Source of the DNA: Evernia prunastri
Taxonomy: Eukaryota > Ascomycota > Lecanoromycetes > Lecanorales > Parmeliaceae
DNA: 64,000 nt
Assembly: GCA_003184365.1 (NCBI GenBank)
Contig: NKYR01000012.1
Coordinates: forward strand, 310,001-374,000
Direction of reading: 5' to 3'
Position numbers and translations under genes: made by a program. The notes beneath the pieces were generated by a model, which saw only the letters and a program-made list of their open reading frames with translations, was not told the origin of the DNA and ran no database searches. This document shows positions 1 through 11,448 of the stretch, piece by piece (position 1 is the stretch's first letter; each line of letters begins with the position of its first letter).

Positions 1-450
1 TGTGAACTGTGTACCTCTGTCCGATATGATCGTGGATGGATATCCTTCTTCTCTCCAAATCCATTCAATAAATGCTTGAACAACGGCCTCCACTTCTAAA
101 GAGTCGAGTGGAATGAACTTTTTCTTTTTGGAGAGTCTGTCTACCACTACCATAATGTGCTCGTATTTGCGACCAAAGCGATTGCACACAGGCAGAGGTG
201 TGATAAAGTCCACCGAGATGTCTTGCCAGTATCGGTCCGGGATTGGAAGTGGCTTGAGTAACCCTTGCTTTCCCTCTCTATAGGCTTTGGATCTTTTGCA
301 TGCATGACAGCTCTTGACGTATCTAGATATGGTATCTGTCATATTTGGCCAATAGTAGTGGGCACTCACTCTATCATAGGTGGATGATCTTCCTGCGTGT
401 CCTCCCGGCAAGTATTCGTGAATCTGTTTGATGATGGCTGTTTTCAGTTC
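1..450 (-). mobile_element. Ty3/gypsy integrase fragment (zinc-binding and catalytic core)
   Basis: Read on the minus strand this stretch is one open frame, entering from the N gap at 451 and running off the window start. It encodes a retroviral-type integrase. First comes the end of the HHCC zinc-binding module (an HYYWPNM segment, then CHAC). The start of the DDE core follows, with the first catalytic Asp in a 'SVDFITPLP' context and the second in 'SDRGTQF'. It is partial at both ends. By element logic it should precede the integrase C-terminus at 635-1386, but it lies on the far side of an LTR and a gap. It is therefore either a second copy or a misplaced contig piece. Confidence 0.85.
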
Positions 451-451
451 N

Positions 452-523
452 GCGCTAGGCCTAGTTGAGTCTAGCGCCGTTCGCGGAGAAGCTTGGAGCA
501 ACGCTAAGGCTGAGACCGTGACA
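452..523 (-). repeat. 3' LTR, first 72 bp, cut by assembly gap
   Basis: On the minus strand the repeat begins TGTCACGG at 523 and runs to the N at 451. It matches 3473-3544 over 72 bp with one mismatch. A purine run (GAGAGGGGGG on the minus strand, about 527-537) sits directly before the TG. That is where a polypurine tract should lie before a 3' LTR. Confidence 0.8.
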
Positions 524-634
524 CTACCCCCCTCTCAAGAATCGCCATGCCCGCATGGTATAAAAATTGCAGAGTGGAGTTAGGATATAGTGGAGATGCT
601 GATGCCGTGAAGGTCCATTGATGGAGGACGTCCC

Positions 635-1386
635 TCAACAGCATAGTATGGCCACTAATGGTTCCCAGTCCTCTGGGGTCTGAAAAGAGTGATGAGGGCC
701 TGCCTTGTTAGGTTGCGTGTGATGAAAATCCGCTACCAAGTCTGGGCACCCTGCAGCGTGCCAGTACGGTTCCCATTTAGGTACATCGCTCTGATGGCCT
801 GTCCATTTGAATTTGTACATGAGGCATCCTCTTTCTCCTGTCTGAGGGTCCTTTCTCCGTTTATCGATGATGGAGTCGATAACTTCATCCACAAAATGCT
901 CGCTTCCCTCTTCATCCGTTTGTGTTGGTGGTGGAGGCGGTTCTATTTGGCCGGGGAGAGGATCGCTGTTATCAATGTGTAGTAACCATGGATGAAAAAC
1001 GGGAAAGATGTTCATCCCGTCCGGGAGTTCCAATTCGTAAGCCATGTTGTCAATAGCTCTCGTTATCTCGAAGGGTCCCAAGTTCTTGTGATCGAGTGAT
1101 TTGTTTGGTCTTGTGGTCTTGATGTTCCTGCCATCAAGCATCACCATATCGCCTTCTTTAAACTGGGAAGCTGGCAAACGATGACGATTGGCCTGTTCCT
1201 CCATTCGAGCTTGAGACCATTTGAGTTCGTCTCTGAGAAAACGGCGAAGGTCCTCCAACTTTTCAATGAATTTGTCCGCTGCTTTCATTTCTCTTTTTGC
1301 TCTTTGAGTAGAGCTGCTATCCCAAGGCGTGGGAGGTTCTAGTCCGTTGCGAGGTATGTAGCCTTTAGTCGCTAGGAATGGGGCTA
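635..1386 (-). mobile_element. Ty3/gypsy integrase C-terminus with chromodomain
   Basis: This minus-strand frame is open from the gap at 1387 to a stop at 635. It begins with the integrase C-terminal extension (a 'GYIPRNG' segment and an 'AKREMKAADKF' helix). The GPY/F-type region follows ('LGPFEI', then a 'FPVFHPWLLH' stretch), then a proline-rich linker. It ends with a chromodomain ('YKFKWTGH', 'KWEPYWH', ending 'DLVADFHH'). A C-terminal chromodomain marks the chromovirus clade of Ty3/gypsy elements, where it directs integration to modified chromatin. The reading frame has no stops, which suggests a young copy. The missing integrase core upstream is explained by the gap at 1387. Confidence 0.9.
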
Positions 1387-1387
1387 N

Positions 1388-3133
1388 TCTTCAAGGGCTG
1401 TTCCGGCTAGCTCTGGGTGCCATTCTTCGAAAGCTCTCACAATAGCAAGTAACTCTTTATCGTAGATCTCGTAGTTGCACTCCTGAGGAGACATTTTCTT
1501 CGACAGAAAGGCAACGGGGTGTATCTGTCCATCGTTCCCTCGTTGGGACAGAATCGCAGCGACCACGTAGTCAGAGGCGTCCGTTTCCAGCCATGTTTCT
1601 TTATCGGGGTCGAAATGTGCTAGCACGGGAGCAGTTGTGAATGCTTCCTTAAGGTTTCGGAAGGCTTGTTGTTCTGAGCTCTCTCTGGCCCAGGGGAACA
1701 TAAATGACTTCTGTTCTTTCTTTGTCAGATTTGATAAGGGAGCCGCGATTCTGGAATATCCGTGTATGAATCTTCGATAAAAGTTTGCGAAGCCTAAAAA
1801 TGCTTGTACGTCTTTGACACATCGTGGAGCTTTCCAGTTGAGGATCGTGTTGATCTTCTTGGGGTCCATCTTTAGGCCCTCAGTGGTAATGATGAGACCT
1901 AAATATTTGACCTCTTGGACAAGAAATTGGCATTTGTTGATGTCCAGATATAAGCCGGCTTGTTTCAGCTTCTCTAGGACCTTTCCGACATGGTCGATGT
2001 GCTCTTCTTTGTTGTTACTGTAGATTAGGATATCGTCCAGATATGCGGAACAGAAAACATCTAGGTACTCTCGTAGTACATCGTTGATAAAAGCTTGAAA
2101 CGTGCTAGGGGCGTTGCACAATCCGAAGGGCATTACCACATATTCGAATAGACCATATCGAGTGAGAAAAGCAGTCTTTTCCTCATCTCCTTCTTTCATT
2201 CGAATCTCATTGAATGCGGCGATGATGTCGAATTTGGTGAATACTCTTGCGGCGCATAGCTTTGCTAAAGTCTCGCGAATCAAAGGTGGCGCATTTCTAT
2301 TTTTGATCGTGAGTGCATTGAGTGCTCGGTAATCGATGCAAATCCGAAGACCACCGTCTGGTTTCTTGACAATGAGTACTGGGGCTGCGTATGGAGAGGG
2401 GCTAGGTCGGATGTATCCTTTTCCCAACATATCTTCTATGTACTCTTTGACTACCAAGGCTTGTTCTCGAGACATACCATAGGCTCTCTTCGCCGGAGGC
2501 GTGCTTCCACTTTGTAGCTTGATTTCGTGGTCAATGGACCGGTGAGGCGGAAGTCTATTCGCATCGGTCGGGTTCCATACATCGATCCAAGGGTGATAGA
2601 CTTTGGGAACCCTTTGTTTTAACTCTTCGGAGGTAATCGGTTTCTTTCTCATCTTGTGGAAGAATTGTTCATAATCCTCAGGGCTGATGGCAGCCACGTC
2701 AGCAGTCAGTCTCGGGCTGTCTTCAGTCTCATCTCGCTCGAGTTGTTCGAAGTCTTCTGATGTCATGGCGATGACTTGATTATCCTTTCTCTCGGACATC
2801 TTCACGAATGCATAGGCGGAGATTTCCGAGATATCCTTGCGTTTGGTTGGATCAGGGACAGGTATAGTGGGTTTCCTTGCACCTTTACTGTGTATCGTGA
2901 CAGGCTTATGACGATGTAGACAGTTTGATATGCAGTAATCGGAGTTGAAGGTGCACGATCGTTGTGCGAATGAGATGTGAGGGTCATGTAGTTCCAGCCA
3001 TGGCATTCCAAGTATAATGTTGAATTTGGCGAGCGGTGTCACTAGGCAGAACATTTCTTCCAAGTGTTCTTTGAAGGATAAGATGGTTTGTGCGGCATGT
3101 ATAATCAGTCCAGCTATAGTTCCGTCTGCCAGT
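1388..3133 (-). mobile_element. Ty3/gypsy protease-reverse transcriptase-RNase H segment
   Basis: This is an uninterrupted minus-strand frame between the gaps at 3134 and 1387. The end of a retropepsin comes first ('ILGMPWL'). A linker follows, then a reverse transcriptase with the 'RICIDYRALN' motif, 'MPFGLCNAPSTFQ' and the catalytic 'YLDDILIYS'. An RNase H domain begins with 'WLETDASDYVVAAIL' and 'NYEIYDKELLAIVRAF'. RNase H is cut by the gap at 1387. There are no internal stops or RIP-like transitions, so this copy appears recent. Gag is absent. Only a short open frame (ATG at 3165) lies on the other side of the gap at 3134, so gag is probably hidden in the gap. Confidence 0.93.
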
Positions 3134-3361
3134 NTCGGAGTGACGCCCACGCCTCCGTCGTCCATATTATCGTTGTTAAGCTTAGCCAGCTTTAATCCAG
3201 TCCAATCGCCAAGGAGTCCTTTCCTTGGTGTAGTAAAATTCCGGTCAGCGCGCGTCAGAGCAGCAGCTGTAGTGTTCCTATTTGGGGTGCGCTCTCAGCA
3301 GCTACCCAGGCGACTCAGGTAAGCAAATCAACTGTATGCTGTGAGAAGGATAGTAGAATTA

Positions 3362-3544
3362 TGTCAGGGACTTGATATTGGATCGTAATGATACTATGAA
3401 TCAGGTTTGAATGGAATTCTACTATGATGTTCTATGTAGAAGGAATGCTGTTCTAAGTACAAATGTGTGGGTGCGCTAGGCCTAGTTGAGTCTAGCGCCT
3501 TTCGCGGAGAAGCTTGGAGCAACGCTAAGGCTGAGACCGTGACA
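3362..3544 (-). repeat. 5' LTR of the Ty3/gypsy element (probable limits)
   Basis: The LTR start TGTCACGG lies at 3544 on the minus strand, and its first 72 bp repeat at 452-523. I place the other end at 3362 because the minus strand there reads CCCTGACA, which pairs with TGTCACGG as the usual short TG..CA inverted ends. This gives 183 bp. The outer edge at 3544 is well supported: DNA composition changes abruptly to AT-rich sequence at 3545. The inner edge is inferred. I could not identify a convincing tRNA primer-binding site. Confidence 0.6.
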
Positions 3545-6180
3545 AAATCTAATCTACACTTATTTATAATAAAGCTTCTAATTTTTCTTATCAATAACGT
3601 CGTTATGCTATTGTCTTAGATATTCGTTATTAGCGTAGACGTGTCTTATTTTCTTATTCTTATCATTAGAATCGCTATTAGTAGTTTCTATATCGAGTAT
3701 AATCGATATAAAATTCTCGATCTTTTTTGTCGTTTCTCTTATCTTTTCTTTATCTTTAAATATTATTTTAATTCTTCTTTATTCGATCGATATACTTGAC
3801 ATTAATTATTATAGTAGATTATTTATAAATATTTCTCGTAATCTTTTACAGTGACTAAATACTTTTTAGTTATCTCGATTTACTTCTCTATTATCTCTAC
3901 TATCTCTTATAAACAATTTCGTTTTAAATGTTCTTTCGACTCGCATCTATAATAAGTCTTAATTCTCGATCTCTTTTCTTTAGTAGTATTAAGCTTTATA
4001 AAATCTTCTTTAGACTGTTATGCATTTCTTGATCTCTTGAATTTGATACTCGCTCTTTTATCGATAAATCGTTTATACTATCGATCATCTATTTTAATCG
4101 CAATCTTAATTATTTTTTGCAATAATTTTAATCGATTTATAGCGATTATTGTATTCTTGACTCTATTCTATAATTCTTTATTGAAGTAAGTCGCTAATGC
4201 GATATTCTTTCACTTTATCTTATATAATAGCGTCTTAAACTTAAACGTATACACACTAACTAACTATTCTTATTTTAAAGCTATTAACTCTCTTTTCGTG
4301 ACTCTATTTTTATCTCTAATACTAAAGACTTTCGATAACAATAGTCTAAAATTGTCGAAGATATAAAACATCTGTTCTATTTCGTTTTTTCTTTATCTTC
4401 GCTATTTTTCACGTAGTCGTTTAAACGAGATTATACTTAACTAAGAGCGACTTCTTTTAGATAGAATATCGCGAATAAAATCTTACTTTCTTTATTAGAG
4501 AATATCTTTTAATTAATTTTGAAAATAATGTTAATTTTCGTAAGCTAAGATTTTAGAGCGTTTCGAGCTTCTAAATACTTATCGAATCTAATAATCTTTA
4601 GAGTTTCGTTCTCTATTCGATGTTGTCTAAAAGTCGTTATAATTTAAAAAAAGTTACACTATCTTTTCAATAAGCGAGCTATTAAAGTATAACGTTTTTA
4701 TGTTATTAATAACGTGAAGCGATGAGATTTAAGAAGAGACTCGTCGAAGACTAAGATATTCGACTTGCGAATAATAAGAAGTAATCTAGATTTAGCGTAT
4801 ATACTTATTTAATAAGCTAGAACAGTGTAGTAATATTAGACGAAATTAGACACTACGTTAGAATAATTAATATAAATTATATCTAATATTGTTGGTTTCA
4901 CATAGGTGTGATTGTCCAGTTACTTATCACTACTTGCATATGCATAGTCTTGATAATTGTAAATGTAGATGCATTGCTAAGAGGTGCAGGCGAAGAGGCA
5001 AGATATACCTCTTCGCTTAGCTAGTGTGTGTGCCTAGTGTTGCGCTAGGCGCGCAGTCAACTATCACCAGCCTCTACTGTGCTATGAACATAGATGTTAT
5101 TAATGCATACTAACAAATATATCGTCTATTCGATCGAGCTATATAATATTATTTAGACATTAATTATTATAATATTTAATCGATTACATTCTATCGATAC
5201 GATTATTATTAATATTAATAATTAGTTATTTATTAGAGTTATTAAAGATTCAGAAAAGAGATTAGATCAAATTTATGTTATATATATAGTTCAATTAATT
5301 AATACTCTTCGAAAACAAGAAATCTCTATCGAATTGCACTAAATATCGATTTATATCGATATTATAGACAACGAATAAGTCGATATAGAGATCAAAAAGA
5401 TTATCGACTGAAGAACGAAGACGATATATGATAGAGTATTGAAAAGAGACACTAACGAGACGACTTTATCGTTAATTATTTAGTATAGAATAATAGTAAC
5501 GATTAAAACAGTTATTAAAAAATATATCTATTAATAATAAGTTAAAGAATAAATTATCGAAACACGTAATAATGCTCTAAAAAAGATTTAATCTATATCG
5601 TCTATCAAAATAATACGATTATACGCTAGATTAAAACGAGCTAAAATCTCGCTAATCACGTAAATAAGAACGAAAAAAATCGATTTTAGAGTCTTTCTAT
5701 ATAGTAGAAAGATATCGAATATAAAGAACGATTAATGTGACTGCGGACGGATCAAATAGATCGCTCGATATCTACTATATAAGTATAAACTGCTTGCAAA
5801 TCAAAGAAGAAGACTATAAATAGTAAAACGAAGAAAGATATAAGAAAAGATAATTATTCATAAAAATATGCTAATAACATCACGCTATATCTTCATAACA
5901 GCGAACTTCATAAAGAATATTAAGTTCATTAAGTAATTTCGAATTTTCGATGAAAATTAATAAAAAGAATTTACAGAGATATAATTTCAAAAAACGAGAA
6001 GTAATTAAGAGATGAAGATCTCTGCGTAGTAAAATATTCTTTTATAAGAATATATGCAAAAAGACAACAGATGAATCTATATCGATGTGTATAGTCTCAT
6101 TTTTATGGGGCTATGCGATTGGTCAGATCTATTGATAGATAGATTACGTAATCTCGCATAGTTGACCCACTAAGGGCTAA
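3545..6180. repeat. AT-rich RIP-like block (degenerate repeats)
   Basis: This ~2.6 kb tract is strongly AT-rich, without long open frames. CpG is still common (many TCGA, CGAT, CGAA) while CpA/TpG are rare. RIP in ascomycetes converts CpA to TpA and gives exactly this bias. The left part (to about 4880) is pyrimidine-rich on the plus strand and the right part (from about 5100) purine-rich. Two mutated elements in opposite orientation would explain that. The original element cannot be recognised by eye. An unmutated island (4890-5090) interrupts it. Confidence 0.7.
4890..5090. repeat. Possible solo LTR inside the RIP block
   Basis: About 201 bp of normal composition, with plenty of CA and TG, sits in the middle of AT-rich sequence. 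It begins TGTTGGTTTC at 4890 and ends TGAACA at 5090, so the ends form the TGTT/AACA inverted pair typical of LTRs. The 5-bp flanks (AATAT and TAGAT) do not match, so a target-site duplication is not shown. Confidence 0.4.
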
Positions 6181-6980
6181 CTTCAGGGTAGTATGACTTA
6201 ATCAATCAATCAATCAATCAATACTGTCGTTGATTACCCAACCCAATAACAAGGATCCAGCGTACCTATAAAAATGTCATGCATTGGATTCTGTCAGCTC
6301 CAGGCAAGGCAAAAACCTCCCTTCTGTGCTTACAATCTAGGAAGCTCGTTTTCCTCTGTCTTTGTGGGCTTTTTAATCTTGATATCTTGATCTTCAGCAA
6401 CGTCATGCTCGCTGCCGCTCTTTTATATTGACAAGCTTCCGATTTGCATAAGCTTCACCCCTCGAATACGACTATTGGGCTGCCCCGCATGATGCCTCCA
6501 AGTTCGAACGCGATTCTAGAACGAGCCTGACTCGGTGGACATCAACCAATGCTCCTCTCTGCCATTTTCGTGCTCGTACGGCCGAGCAATCTAAATTATT
6601 CTAGCCAGTACGGCTCTCGGTTATATCTCCACCAATCGGGTTGGGCACCGAGGGAATCACAACCAGCATCGATCGGTGGCTACCTCGTGCCAAGAACACA
6701 AGGTTTTTCGCACGAATGGCAGATCATGGCTTTCTGTATTATGGTTACACTCTGACCAAGGGCTTTTCCGCCATATTTAAAGACGGGCTGAACAGTCGCC
6801 CTTTCCCATGAATGTAAACCCAATCTGACCCACAAGGAACGGCATTCTAACTTCTCGGTGAGGCTTAGGATTTTTGTGCATTGACTCCCCAAACCCAGCA
6901 AGACATCGTTGCGGAGAGAGGCCTTCGACACTTTCAGTGGGGGAAGCACCCCACGGCCCCCTTTCGAAAGAAATCATCCC
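6181..6980. other. Transition from repeat block to genic DNA; no gene seen
   Basis: Holds an (AATC)n microsatellite at about 6199-6222 followed by sequence of normal composition. I see no ATG-started frame here with coding character. Confidence 0.5.
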
Positions 6981-7520
6981 ATGGCGCACCCAACCAATCA
7001 GAGTGGACGTGCGGAAGACCATAAAGGCTCAGCAGCGGACCTTCCTCGCTTGCTCGCACTGCCTCTCAATTACGATGCGAGCATGGAATCCTTGAAGCGC
7101 TTAGGAAAGTGGTTTAACAACGATGCCCCCCGAGATCATTTTACTGCATCATCCGCGTCTCCAAAGACTTCCAGTATGACAGACGCCCATAGCCTCAAGC
7201 AAGAGACCGACTCAACATATCTTGCTCGTGAACGTACAGATTCAGAGAAGGCTGTCAAAGGCTCCGACGAAGACGACCGGGAGCTATTTCTGAGAGCGGT
7301 AGCAGGTCATATTCCAAACGACAGTAGTGACGAGCTGTGTCGACGCGGAAAAGAGGCCGAGGCCATTATCAATGGTACAGATCGCGCTTTCGGTGGCCAT
7401 TTCGGCAGCCACTTCGAAGAAGACGTCTCAGATGATTTGGGACTGTGGCCTCTGGCAGCGTCGAATCGTGAGGAAGCAGAGGCAATGGTCGAAGGGCTAG
7501 AGCGTGCTCACGGCAAGTGA
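6981..7520 (+). CDS. Hypothetical acidic protein
   Basis: I do not recognise this gene. Starting at the ATG at 6981 it encodes 179 residues. The protein is charged and mostly disordered-looking, with Ser/Thr-rich N-terminal half, acidic patches (DEDDRE, FEEDVSDD) and a C-terminal 'EEAEAMVEGLERA' helix. The frame is open further upstream to about 6909 but has no ATG there. The stop at 7518-7520 overlaps a possible intron (GT at 7517, CTGAC branch at 7546-7550, AG at 7559; 43 nt). If spliced, the protein gains 26 residues and ends at 7638. It lies alone between the repeat block and convergent SSN8. It could be a lineage-specific gene or a chance frame. Confidence 0.45.
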   Translation: MAHPTNQSGRAEDHKGSAADLPRLLALPLNYDASMESLKRLGKWFNNDAPRDHFTASSASPKTSSMTDAHSLKQETDSTYLARERTDSEKAVKGSDEDDRELFLRAVAGHIPNDSSDELCRRGKEAEAIINGTDRAFGGHFGSHFEEDVSDDLGLWPLAASNREEAEAMVEGLERAHGK

Positions 7521-7782
7521 ACTTGCCACATGTTCGCATACGAAACTGACAGTGTGCAGGAGCGATACAGATCAATCTTTCGACGCAGTGAACCGGAGAC
7601 GCCCCACGTATCTCTTCCAGCGTCATTTCGTCAAGTGAAAAAGTTGCAGGACAAATGGACTATGTCTACTATTTCGCAGCCATACTCTCCAGAAGTCAGG
7701 TATCAGTACCAGCATGGACAATGAATTGGCATTTAGCACGTTGCAAGGTTTCTGACCATCAAGTCCTCGACCTATTGGCCTC

Positions 7783-8803
7783 TCATCTGTCTAGGCCCCT
7801 GGCTTTGACGAAGCGACCTATCTGTTCTTTGCAAGCCTTTTCAGTGTACTGCTCTAATGCATCGTAAAGTGATATGATTTCTTGGGAGCACTCAACAGCT
7901 GCCTTAATATCGATCTCGCCCTCGGCTAGCCAGCTAACGAGGTTTTGCACCTTCTTTTGCTGGGCATTTGGGGCCCCATTCACATTTCCAGGTTGGTCCT
8001 TCAGCATCGGTGTGGTACTGCTCAAAGCTGCTGCGGTACTGGCTGCAGCTTGCAAACCGGCTTGCGTTGGCTTTAATGTGAGGGCTAGAAAGATCGCAGT
8101 CACGGCAATGACATGTGGCGGGTAGAAAAGTGGCAAGTCAGTCAGATAGTGATCATTGATGATAGACCACGCAAGCGAAGTGTCATCTTGTGCCATACTC
8201 AATGTGTTCTGGAGATCCTGCAGCGTGCGGTAAGGATGGTGAACGATGAGCTGAGAGTTCATCTCAGAAATCAAGTAGAACTCGCATTCGCCTAATTTTG
8301 AAACATCCGTGATGATGAAGTCTGCTCGATTCTGCTTTCAGCCAAAATGAAATTATTGAGCAGTCAATAAAACGAACCTGGCCACAACAGACGGGCTTCG
8401 TTCACCACACTCCTGATATGCTGGGGGCATTCTTCCATCTTGCAAGCCAAATAAAACGCTGTAGCCATGACGAGGTAGGGGTTTGTACGCCGAATCTCCA
8501 CTTTGCTGTAAAACCTACGGAGATAGACCTGGGCTGTGGCGAAAGCCTGCTGCCTCGTCGTAAATCGCTTCCCCAACTTGAACAGTTCTGATACACTTTT
8601 GTCAGAAACTTTACCGCATTCATCAACATAGGATACTACGCACGGGAAAAGAAAAATTGGCTTAGGAACCGACGATCTGGTAAGGGAAATTGCTGCACAA
8701 GAGCGCGATCTTCATCCTCAAGCTTTTGTCTTATCTCTGCCAGAGTCTCTCGAGAAAACTGCCAGTGGCGGCGCTGCGTCGAAGCCCAGTAATTTGCTGC
8801 CAT
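7783..8803 (-). CDS. SSN8: Cyclin C (Mediator CDK8-module cyclin)
   Basis: Three exons on the minus strand (8803-8644, 8587-8378, 8291-7783) join to 292 residues. Cyclin C pairs with the Cdk8/Ssn3 kinase in the Mediator kinase module, in the nucleus, to repress or tune RNA polymerase II transcription. The N-terminus 'MAANYWAS' and the following 'FPLPDRR' are the hallmark of this family. The first cyclin fold carries 'TRQQAFATAQVYLRRFY' and 'FYLACKMEECPQH'. The second fold begins after 'YPPHVIAVTAIFLAL'. Both introns (56 and 86 nt) have GT-AG ends and keep phase 1. The length fits fungal orthologues. The start at 8803 diverges from the mitochondrial carrier at 9381. Confidence 0.93.
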
Positions 8804-9380
8804 CTCTTAATCTATGCCACAAATGCACCACTAGCTCGAGATATGTATCAAAGTATCTTGCAACCCATCGTCACAGCAAGACATTCAACCTTACAATTCA
8901 AGGGTAAGTCGCCGAACGGAAGGTACCTCTTTTACCTTCCGGAATGTGGAGGTCGTGGGTAGGACTACGTCAAATGGCCAGACGCTTATGCAAAAATTTT
9001 CCGAATCTATCTGTATTTGATGATAGCCCTCGTGAACGAGATGATTAGCAGCATGTCGGACACGAAACATAGATTACAGGGAGATGCTCTTCTGATCATC
9101 TGATGCTTGAGAAATGATACCTTAGATAAGTGGATAGTAAGCGCGCCTGTAGGATCCCCGAAGTTCAGCCGCCCCGCTGCTGCAAAAAACAACAAGGAAC
9201 AAGGGCAACAACTTCGCTCTACGATCGCCAACTGAAACATTCAATTGCATCAATTTCTTCTATGGATTCGACGTAAATCTCTTCTGTGGCTATGCCATAA
9301 ACTGCTACAGGGAGAAGAGCAGGAATCTCTATATCTTCAGAAGCTATGAACCAACAGCGGTAATTTGATTTCCTGGCATC
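8804..9380. other. Divergent intergenic region between SSN8 and the mitochondrial carrier
   Basis: 577 bp that must hold both promoters. I see no open frame of interest and no repeat. Confidence 0.5.
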
Positions 9381-11448
9381 ATGGATGGTGAGGACCAGAT
9401 CGCCCAAGATGCCCGAGTCAACAAATTATGGAAAAGTTTGGATACTGGAAATGAGGGTCGATTGAACCTCAGTGGCCTGAAGAAAGGGCTGAGCAACATA
9501 AACCATCGTTTGTAGCACCCTTTCTGCTGAAAAGAGCCTTCTGACAGTCAATATAGCTCTCAAAGATGCCGACTCCCTTCTCCAAGATGTCATGAAAGCT
9601 GTGGATACGAATCAAGATGGCCGCATAGATTACTCTGGTTCGTTCAAAGAAACCAGCCTATGCGACGCATAACTAAGGAATTGATCAGAGTTCCGAAAAT
9701 TCGTCGAACAGACGGAGAATGAGCTCTGGCAGCTTTTCAAGAGCATTGATCGAGATCACAATGGCCAGCTGGATAAGAGGGAAGTCGAATCGGCGTTTGA
9801 GAGAGCCGGGATCAAGCTGCCCGGAACAAAGCTTGATCAGTTCTTCTCCGAGGTTGATACCAATCACGACGGCGTCATCACATTTGATGAGTGGAGGTAT
9901 TCAAATAGATCTAAAAAATGGTTGTAGAACCTAAGCTGACCTCATTTCAGGGCCTTCCTACTCTTCATACCGGCAAACACTCCGAACCTACGAGCTGTGC
10001 TTTCCTACTATTCTTCCACAGTCACCGTTAACCCAGAGGGGGATGTGCATGTATCAGACGATACAGTGGAAGGGTTAGGTAAAATCCAATTTCCTAGGAG
10101 TCTCTTTGCAGCTTTGTTCGGCCTTGCCAATCCAGTCACTCTACAAAATCGCTCCAAACCCGCATCCTCAGTAATTGAGCAGAAAGCGTCCCCACAAGCT
10201 ACAGCAAAATCTATACCGGTCACTTTTCCATGGGATCCAGGGGACCAGGATGCTCAGTACGAAGATGTTGATGACCCGGACGATTCTGCAGAAGATCAAC
10301 ATGCCTCCAGAGAAATACTCCTGCTGACGGATCTCTTTCCCCCGGTAGGTTATTTCGTGGCCGGCGGAATTGCAGGAGTTGTCTCTCGAACAGCGACTGC
10401 GCCTTTGGATCGCCTAAAAGTGTATCTTATAGCGCAAGTCGGAGTCAAGGACGACGCCATAAATCACGCAAAGTCGGGATCTCCTTTGAAAGCAGCAAAA
10501 ACAGCTGGGACACCGTTGGTGGAGGCGACGAAGGCGTTATGGCGTATGGGAGGCATGCGAAGTCTGTTCGCGGGGAACGGCCTCAACGTCGTCAAAGTGA
10601 TGCCAGAGTCCGCCATCAAGTTCGGCAGTTACGAGGTAGAGATGTGGACATCGTGAAATTCTGCAAGCTGACCAATGCTGCAGGGCTCTAGACGTCTGTT
10701 GGCGCGCGTTGAAGGTCACGATGATCCGCAAGCCCTTAAGCCTTGGACGCAGTTTTTCGCCGCTGGCATGGGAGGAATCATTTCACAGTTAATCAGCCCA
10801 TGTGGTATGACCGACTGGCGTCGCTTACCGTGATTCAGATTTTGTGTCTATCCCCTCGATACCTTAAAATTGTAGGCCCAAATCGCATCCATCTCTGGGA
10901 ATTGACCCACTCGCTGACGCTAAACCAGTCGTGTTCAAAACGAGACCGTTCAAGGCGGTCTTCACGGAAATGCCTTGGTCCTCGCCACAGCTCGCAAGAT
11001 GTGGGCTAACAGTGGCATTCGCTCATTCTATCGCGGCCTTCCTATGGGTCTCGTTGGCATGTTCCCTTACAGCGCCATCGATCTCACTACCTTCGAGTAC
11101 CTCAAGCAGGTCATCACTAGGCGCAAAGCGCGCATAAAAAAATGTGACGAGGACGACGTTGCACTTAGTAATTTCACCACGGCCGGGATTGGCGCCTTTA
11201 GTGGAGCATTTGGCGCCAGTTCTGTCTATCCGCTCAACTTGCTTCGAACGAGACTTCAGAGTCAAGGCACCGCCATACATCCCCCAACCTACAACGGTAT
11301 GTGGGATGTGACGGTGAAGACGGTCAAGGGGGAAGGATTCAGGGGACTGTTCAAAGGCATCACGCCGAACTTATTGAAAGTGGTACCGGCTGTCTCGATC
11401 ACTTATGTTGTATACGATAACTCGAAAGCGGCGCTAGGGTTGCGATAA
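9381..11448 (+). CDS. SAL1: Ca2+-dependent mitochondrial carrier (SCaMC / ATP-Mg/Pi type)
   Basis: Seven exons (9381-9507, 9557-9637, 9689-9896, 9951-10635, 10684-10787, 10839-10871, 10929-11448) join to 585 residues. The N-terminal half is an EF-hand regulator: hands at about D21 (degenerate, Gly where Glu is needed at position 12), D59-E70, D90-E101 and D126-E137. The C-terminal half is a mitochondrial solute carrier with three repeats and signature motifs TAPLDRLK, VYPLDTLK and VYPLNLLR; the third has Asn in place of the acidic residue. Members exchange ATP-Mg or ADP for phosphate across the inner membrane when cytosolic Ca2+ rises. Two short exons (81 and 33 nt) are needed to complete EF2 and 'FCVYPLDTLKF'. 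All introns are GT-AG. Confidence 0.92.

Noticed and set aside
10784..10871. Apparent frame break in the mitochondrial carrier
   Set aside because: A GTTAAT donor starting at 10788 (inside the CAG codon) restores 'IISQ-FCVYPLDTLKF' in frame with a 51-nt intron. The gene is intact.
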